Positions 29,901 through 34,792 of a stretch of 34,792 bases of DNA are shown here, piece after piece (the first letter of the stretch is position 1; each line of letters starts with the position of its first letter). The DNA comes from Polyrhizophydium stewartii. Its lineage: Eukaryota; Chytridiomycota; Chytridiomycetes; Rhizophydiales. The stretch lies in contig JADGIZ010000046.1 of NCBI GenBank assembly GCA_027604665.1, positions 1 to 34,792 of the forward strand, in the 5' to 3' direction. The notes under the pieces are model-generated. The model was given only the letters and a program-made list of their open reading frames with translations. It made no database searches and was not told where the DNA came from. The translations under genes were made by a program, and so were the position numbers.

Positions 29901-32115
29901 GAGCGATCAAAGTTGGGGATCGGGTCCGAGTACGAGAACTGGAGCCCCGACATTGTGCTTTCAAGCTCGCGCACGGCCTGTGTTTGAGACGGCCGGGAAG
30001 AAGCGGAGCAATCAGCTTGGCAAAAGGTCGCAATCAGATGGCGGCTCAGTTCATCCGCACCTGGTCAATCTCGTCCAGCTTCTCCTGCTCGGCACGACGA
30101 GCCTCTCCGAGACGTGCTTCGACTGAGGGATCAAAGACAATTGCGTCAAGCTGCTCCTGCAGCATCTTGAGTATGTCTTGGTTGGCCTGGAGCTCACGCA
30201 TCAAGCCAGAATTCTGCTTCTCGGCCGCCTGCGCTTTCGGAATGGCATCCTTGAGCTCCTTGTTCAGATGGCTGATGCGCAGCTTGAGCTGCTGTGCCTC
30301 GGTCGCTGCCTCGCTGATCTTTTGCTTTGCAGCTGAAAGGCAACCGGCGCAAGCACGTATTTAAAATACGTAAGAAAATAATCATAATTCGGTCAAGTCC
30401 ACGTCAAACCAACCTTTGAGCTGGTCAAGGTAACCGCTGTCTTTGCCATCGCCTGATGAAAGGCCCGTGGTGAGCGACTGCAGCAGCTCCTCCAGCTTTC
30501 GGACGTCCGCAACCTGATCCTCGTTCCTTGCGAGCGTGGAAGCGCACTTGGATGCCAATTCTGCTTCTTTCTGCCGCGACGCCTCCACAGCTGCAAGAGC
30601 CTGGATTGGCAGTCAAAGCGCGAGAGGCGTGATTTTGGGTGTAATCTGTGAGCATGCAAGACAAACAACACAAAAACAATCCGAGGCACATGGTTGGCCG
30701 GCCTACTTCAACAAGCGACTGGCGGAGCGAGCGGTGATTCTTATTTTCGTCCTCGAGCGACTCGAGCTTGAGCTTGTGCTGAGTCGTGACCTTGACCAGA
30801 TCATTGGCAAGCGCCTTGACTGCGGCATCAAGCTCGCTTGACTTGCCTCCGTTCTGTCAAGAGTGCGTGGTCGTGGTAGCGTCAGCTTTGAGTGTACGCT
30901 GGCGTTGAGCAACAGGCAGCTCTACCTTTTTCTTCTCCTCAATGCACTCGCGCAGCCGGGTTTCCAGCTCGCCTACGTCTTCAGCAAGATAGGCGTTCAT
31001 CTTTTCCAAATGCGCGACGCGGTCGGCTGTTTGTTCGAGACTCTGGCCGGCCGCCTCGGTGCGTCGCTGCACATCCGGAAGCCCCCGTCAGCCGCGAGAC
31101 ATGGCCAAGCAACATGCATGCTTAGCAAACCGGTACATGCCTTTGCAGCCATGTAGTCAAAGGCAACCACAAAACGCTGCAGTTGGTGGAGCTCAACATC
31201 GATCTTTTGAAACTCGAGCAGCGCGCGCTTGCCCTCGCGCAGCTTGTCGAGCTTGGGCGTGATTTCCGTCTCCAGCAACTGTGCAAGCATGATGCAGCGG
31301 CGATGCGAGTCAGTTCGGAGCACGCAACTTGCAGACAGTCCGAAAAACGCTCGCGTACGTTGGAGATGTCCGCAAGGCGCGAGTCTTTCTTGTCCATCGT
31401 CTTGACCGCCTTGTCCTTGTGCTCCTCGAACATGCGCGTGCCTGCGGCCTCTTCGATCATGGCCAGGATCTCGGGCGGCTTCATGTTCAGAACCTTGGTG
31501 ATCTTTCCCTGCATGATCAGGAAATGCGGGTTGTTGACGTTGAGTTGCACCGATTGGAACAAGTTGGCCACGTCCTGCTGGTTCTTGTTGACGCCGTTGA
31601 CGAGGTACTTGTTTCGGCCGCCAACCACGACCTGAGAGCGCATGGAAGGTCAGCATCAACCGAAGGAGACCAGATCGCACTGCCCTGCACTTTCCTGACG
31701 GGTGATGGTAATACGGTCGTGGTCGTGGTAGCCCGGCGGGCTCGTCTCCTTGTCAAGGTTGTTGAAAATGACCGTGACCGACGCCTTGTTGATTCCTGCC
31801 TGGCCTCGCTTGTAGACCAGGTCCTGCAGGTTGGCCGCTCGGACCTGCACGGCAACAAGCAGGGATGATCAGCAACCGACGGCCAAGACGCCCAGGGCAT
31901 GCTGATCGGGTCTTCCGGAGCACGCTGGCCTGCCGGGCGGCACCCACATGCGAAAGAGTGGAGATGCCGAGCACGAAGCAAATGGCGTCGAGAATGTTGG
32001 ACTTGCCCGAGCCGTTTAGGCCCGTGATGGCGTTGAACTCTGGGTCCCAGCCGCTGATGACCGTGCGAGTTGCATACGACTTGAAGCCGTCGACCACGAG
32101 CTCCTCGAGGTACAT
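26997..32115 (-). CDS. SMC2: Structural maintenance of chromosomes 2 (condensin)
   Basis: ATPase core subunit of condensin with SMC4. Twenty exons: 31948-32115, 31695-31844, 31359-31631, 31141-31278, 30926-31066, 30707-30853, 30414-30600, 30061-30332, 29801-29977, 29616-29729, 29419-29542, 29012-29364, 28772-28936, 28588-28681, 28397-28512, 28084-28325, 27712-27990, 27496-27648, 27178-27415, 26997-27110; 1,214 aa, all phases consistent. Walker A is G-L-N-G-S-G-K-S (residues 32-39), the signature L-T-E-L-S-G-G-Q ends near 1097, and Walker B is Y-I-L-D-E-V-D near 1118-1124. Two long coiled coils flank a hinge (about 510-680) with G-G-K-L-Y-N-V-V-V and [11 protein letters not shown]; the motif L-S-G-G-S-R-S follows. 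[10 protein letters not shown] and [10 protein letters not shown] are SMC2-typical. Intron 31067-31140 has a GC donor, and intron 31632-31694 appears to start with GA. The tail ([12 protein letters not shown]) is distinct. Confidence 0.97.
30355..30371. repeat. short inverted repeat in SMC2 intron
   Basis: ACGTAT-ttaaa-ATACGT, a 6-bp perfect stem with a 5-nt loop, inside the AT-rich intron 30333-30413. No function can be assigned. Confidence 0.6.
31632..31694 (-). other. SMC2 intron with apparent GA donor
   Basis: Exon 2 must end ...T-R-Q (CAG at 31695-31697) and exon 3 begin V-V-V-G-G-R-N-K-Y to match SMC2, yet the intron reads CAG|GAAAGT. The nearest GT lies four bases in and puts the frame out. 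Either a rare GA-AG intron or a one-base sequence error for GTAAGT. Confidence 0.6.
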
Positions 32116-32408
32116 GCCGTGCGGGTGTCGGTTTGGGGTCGGGCGAGTGTCCGAAAGTCGGTCGGCGTTCCGCGTGAGTTCCGCGGGTCCGCGACGCACT
32201 CGAGCTCGAGACACGGGGCAGGCCGAGCCGCCGCGCGTCGTGCGCCGCGCGCCGCGCCGTGCTGCGCAGAGCACCATGATACACTACACTGCGTCCGCTC
32301 TGCAGCCGCAGCACGCACGCTGCGTGAGTGTCTTCGAATATCAGCCGCCCGCAGGCGATCCGGCCGCCAAGTGCGGCGGGGTTCGGAGAGCAGCTCGCAC
32401 CACCGGCC
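32116..32408. promoter_or_regulatory. intergenic region upstream of SMC2 and the orphan ankyrin module
   Basis: About 290 bp between the SMC2 start (32115, minus) and the orphan module (32409, plus). No supported gene. An alternative first exon for the orphan module (ATG 32276, GTGAGT donor at 32324, CAG acceptor ending 32393) falls here and is in phase, but it lacks the usual branch motif. Confidence 0.35.
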
Positions 32409-32657
32409 ATGGCACACAAGCTCGTGGCCGCCGACAAGATTGACTGGCTGCACGTGCGACACCGGGGCCACATTGGACCGGACCTGCTCAAACTCGCTGT
32501 TGAAGCCAAGCGGCCCGGCGCGATTCTCTTCCTGATCAGTCGCATCGACACCATCGAGTGGGACGTCAATTGGGCCGGGAGCCTTGCTGAGTCGGTCAAA
32601 GCGTATCCAGTCGTGCAGATCATTGACAAGTGGCACACAGCACGCGTGGCTGCCTGA
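32409..32657 (+). CDS. orphan C-terminal ankyrin-family module (possible gene relic)
   Basis: A short frame of 82 aa from the ATG at 32409. It aligns with the C-terminal repeat of the larger ankyrin protein on the opposite strand (32913-34433) and with the fragment at the right edge: K-I-D-W-L-H-V-R against E-W-M-Y-I-R and E-W-L-H-V-R, then a helix L-K-L-A-V-E-A, then I-L-F-L-I-S-R-I-D-T-I-E-W-D-V against V-A-F-L-L-G-R-T-K-D-I-K-W-D-L. The F-box-like start and the upstream repeats of the family are missing. It may be a truncated relic, or the last exon of a gene whose start is spliced from about 32276. No domain beyond this repeat can be claimed. Confidence 0.5.
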   Translation: MAHKLVAADKIDWLHVRHRGHIGPDLLKLAVEAKRPGAILFLISRIDTIEWDVNWAGSLAESVKAYPVVQIIDKWHTARVAA

Positions 32658-32912
32658 CGGAACGCCTCGCATGTGGACGGTGCTGCATTAGCTGTTTCCT
32701 TCCTCGCTTCGACTCAAGGCCGTCCGTTGTGGTTCCTGCGCATTGCGCCGCTCCATCCTCCGTTTATTCTTCGAAACCGCAATGAAGGCAGATCCTGCAA
32801 AGAACGTATGAGCGGCGTCCATGGAACCATATGGTACATGAAGAAATCACCGCTTGCTTCTTCAGGCGTGCGATATATGCAAGTATTCGCTCTTCAAGAA
32901 CAGTCTTCAAGT
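32658..32912. other. intergenic region without recognisable gene
   Basis: About 255 bp, visibly less GC-rich than the rest of the window, between the stop codons of the orphan module and the convergent ankyrin gene. An ORF crosses it on the plus strand but its protein is compositionally odd and unlike any family I recognise. Confidence 0.4.
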
Positions 32913-34433
32913 TCAATTTACCGCGTCTTGCTGAGCCGAGTTATAGCTGAGCGGAGAATCGATGAGCTCCGCAACACCATAATGCTCGGCCTGCAATGCA
33001 AAATGTTTCGCACGCCCTAGATCCCATTTGATGTCCTTTGTGCGGCCGAGAAGAAACGCTACAACACTCAGCTGCTTGGCGCGGATCGCAGCCTCCAGTG
33101 TGGTCTGCGTGACGCTGCCCGGGTATCGAATGTACATCCATTCAACGAGGCTGATCTTGCCGGAAGCTGCAAACCCATCGGCCATGAAGCCCGTCCAGCG
33201 GCGGTCGCGCTTGACGACCACCGCAAGCGCGTCCGTGTTGCAACCGTGCTCGTACGAGACAAACATATCTGCTTCGATCTCTACGCCATGTGCTGAAATC
33301 AGCCACTCGACTATCGCCCCATGATTTTCGTGTAGTGCCGTCTGGAGCAAGCTCCGATCCAGCTGCGCGTTGGTGTTCTCGACGAGCCAGCTTGCTGCCT
33401 TGAGGCATCCTGACCGCACGAGCCTCGGCAGGATCACGCCCGATATCAAGTGAGGCCGACGCGCCTTGATCCATTCGAGTGACTGCAGATGCGTCGAGAA
33501 GCGGAACACCAAGTCAGGTGTCCTGTCGTAGACATCCGGATATCGCGAAGCCAGAAGATCAAGGACGCCGATATGGCCATTTTCAAACGCCGCGAGGAAC
33601 GAGTCTTCTGTACAGCTGTCGGTCAGTGTATCTGCGAGCCATACAATGATGTGTGCATGCCCGTTATTGGCAGCCTGCTGAAATGCACTCGGGGTGACGG
33701 TGGCACGAGCATCGCTGTATAGCCACACCAAGATTTCGAGACTGCCTCCGGCGGCGGCTGCATCGGCAATAAACGGTGGCCATACCGCGGGGCCCATTCG
33801 GCCACGCAGCCACTTGACCGCCTCAATCTGCCCTGCTTCAGCCGCGCATCTGACGAGCTTTAGGCTCGGACTCAGAACCTTGCGCTTATTGATGAGATCG
33901 TCGAGTACAGACAAGGCCCCTTCGCGGGCGGCAGCCTCCGCCAGGTTATCGGGGCGTTTGAAGTCGAGCAGATTTGTCCAGTCGCGTTGCAATGAAAGGC
34001 GTTGGACAATGGTTGGGTGGATGCGCAAACCCGAAGCATTTACGCGCTCAAACATGCGTCTGTTGGTAATCAGCAGCAGACTTGCGCTTGTGCTAGGTAT
34101 GCTTGGCAGAGTTGACAGGTCTCCTTGCCAATCAGACTGAATCGCCTCGGTCCACAGCCTCTCGCGCATGTCGGCATGCATGCTTTCGAGTTCCACCTGA
34201 AGCCAAGGCCTTCTGCGCATATACCACAAGAGCGTTGGCATTGAAAACTTGGCGATCATGAGCCGAATCTCGGCAGGCGTCCGGTCCCAATGTGAAGTGC
34301 CAAGCGGCAAGCAGGCATCCGAAGGCGATTTGGCAGGCGATGCAGGTGGCGATACAGGCTTCGCTGCAGGCGATGCAGAGCGCGGCCGTCGGCAAACACG
34401 CTTTGTGCTGCGAGCCTTGGTCGTCAGCGGCAT
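32913..34433 (-). CDS. F-box-like/ankyrin-repeat protein, lineage-expanded family
   Basis: Single-exon gene of 506 aa, unlike its intron-rich neighbours. Residues 1-46 are basic and Ser/Pro/Ala-rich (S-P-A-A-K-P-V-S-P-P-A-S-P-A-K-S) and probably disordered. Around 50-70, H-W-D-R-T-P-A-E-I-R-L-M-I-A-K-F resembles an F-box helix (L-P-x-E-I). From about residue 135 to the end run ten or so degenerate ankyrin-like repeats of about 30 aa with the pattern A-A-x-x-G-x-x-x-x-V-x-W-L, for example A-A-E-A-G-Q-I-E-A-V-K-W-L, A-A-A-G-G-S-L-E-I-L-V-W-L, A-A-N-N-G-H-A-H-I-I-V-W-L and A-L-H-E-N-H-G-A-I-V-E-W-L. F-box plus ankyrin proteins often act as substrate receptors of SCF ubiquitin ligases; here that is inference. 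Nothing in the sequence identifies a partner. Confidence 0.75.
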   Translation of the reverse strand: MPLTTKARSTKRVCRRPRSASPAAKPVSPPASPAKSPSDACLPLGTSHWDRTPAEIRLMIAKFSMPTLLWYMRRRPWLQVELESMHADMRERLWTEAIQSDWQGDLSTLPSIPSTSASLLLITNRRMFERVNASGLRIHPTIVQRLSLQRDWTNLLDFKRPDNLAEAAAREGALSVLDDLINKRKVLSPSLKLVRCAAEAGQIEAVKWLRGRMGPAVWPPFIADAAAAGGSLEILVWLYSDARATVTPSAFQQAANNGHAHIIVWLADTLTDSCTEDSFLAAFENGHIGVLDLLASRYPDVYDRTPDLVFRFSTHLQSLEWIKARRPHLISGVILPRLVRSGCLKAASWLVENTNAQLDRSLLQTALHENHGAIVEWLISAHGVEIEADMFVSYEHGCNTDALAVVVKRDRRWTGFMADGFAASGKISLVEWMYIRYPGSVTQTTLEAAIRAKQLSVVAFLLGRTKDIKWDLGRAKHFALQAEHYGVAELIDSPLSYNSAQQDAVN

Positions 34434-34532
34434 TTTCAGTCGTGGAGGAAAGTGACGATTGCGGGAACTCCCACGACATCAGCCTTAGGTCACCGCATCA
34501 ACACACACACCAGCAGACGGCCGGCCAAGCGC

Positions 34533-34792
34533 TTAATTCTTGCCACGCCTGCGGCGACCCTTTGATATCCTGGCGCTCAGCAGGCCGACAACATCCCTCG
34601 CACGAGCCTGCTTGGCCACATCCAGCGCTCGCTCAACATCCCACACGACGCCATCGAGTCCAAGCAGAAACTCGACCATCACCGCATTGTCGCAGCGCGC
34701 CGCGGCATCAAGCGTGCCCTGAGAGATGCTGTCAGGGAACCGCACATGCAGCCACTCGGCGAGTGTCGTGCTGCGCGATGCCGCGACCTTGG
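34533..34792 (-). CDS. ankyrin-repeat protein of the same family, C-terminal part (truncated by window edge)
   Basis: C-terminal 85 or so codons of a second family member, open to the right edge, so its start lies outside the window. It reads T-L-A-E-W-L-H-V-R-F-P-D-S-I-S, then T-L-D-A-A-A-R-C-D-N, V-E-F-L-L-G-L-D-G-V-V-W-D-V and V-V-G-L-L-S-A-R-I, ending in a basic tail K-G-R-R-R-R-G-K-N. It follows the same order as the end of the 32913-34433 protein, is on the same strand, and starts 100 bp beyond that gene's ATG, so the two are tandem paralogues. Confidence 0.7.
   Translation of the reverse strand, partial: KVAASRSTTLAEWLHVRFPDSISQGTLDAAARCDNAVMVEFLLGLDGVVWDVERALDVAKQARARDVVGLLSARISKGRRRRGKN

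Noticed and set aside
32673..33020. Plus-strand frame after the orphan ankyrin module
   Set aside because: No similarity or coding character; its end overlaps the convergent ankyrin gene antisense.
1..34792. Prokaryotic elements: operons, CRISPR arrays, insertion sequences, attachment sites; also tRNA or rRNA genes
   Set aside because: The intron-rich eukaryotic gene structure excludes operons. I saw no spaced direct repeats, transposase frames, terminal inverted repeats, tRNA-like or rRNA-like sequence.

Overview
The window is nuclear DNA from a gene-dense eukaryote with a high GC content. All genes but the ankyrin ones are split by short introns, mostly 46-130 nt, with GT or GC donors and a CTGAC-like branch site 10-40 nt before the acceptor. 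Two axonemal or cilia-associated genes (CFAP210/CCDC173 and CCDC17) sit beside fungal-style housekeeping genes, and a family of F-box-like/ankyrin proteins fills the right end. This points to a flagellated, early-diverging fungus, most likely a chytrid. The phylum is inference; the exon models are read directly from the sequence by frame, splice phase and family comparison.

Layout. 88-355 (-): first exon of an ER Hsp90 (GRP94 type), running off the left edge. 648-2918 (+): CFAP210. 3041-3827 (+): Mediator subunit MED20. 3839-4263 (-): HIG1-domain mitochondrial protein. 4493-9636 (+): a long CCDC17-like protein in about 20 exons. 9783-12553 (-): actin-interacting protein AIP1/WDR1. 12825-15400 (+): cytosolic phenylalanyl-tRNA synthetase alpha chain. 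15436-16130 (-): PSMG3-like proteasome assembly chaperone. 16311-17272 (+): CCDC43-like. 17399-18792 (-): Tap42/IGBP1 regulator of PP2A-type phosphatases. 19172-23147 (+): NOL6/Utp22. 23180-23727 (-): single-domain MGMT-family alkyltransferase. 23842-26896 (+): Utp25. 26997-32115 (-): condensin subunit SMC2. 32409-34792: three members or fragments of one ankyrin family.

Most neighbours are convergent or divergent. Stop codons of convergent pairs lie only 11-146 bp apart and divergent pairs share 115-380 bp promoters. NOL6 and Utp25, both small-subunit processome factors, flank the alkyltransferase gene. Otherwise the genes are unrelated housekeeping functions and no metabolic cluster is evident.

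The most unusual content is in the introns. AIP1 carries what looks like an AT-AC (U12-type) intron with an exact ATATCCTTT donor. Eight of roughly 90 introns I could place start with GC instead of GT. One SMC2 intron appears to start with GA. The MGMT gene has a 10-nt internal exon. The ankyrin family at the right end, with one orphan C-terminal module, is the best candidate for undescribed biology.
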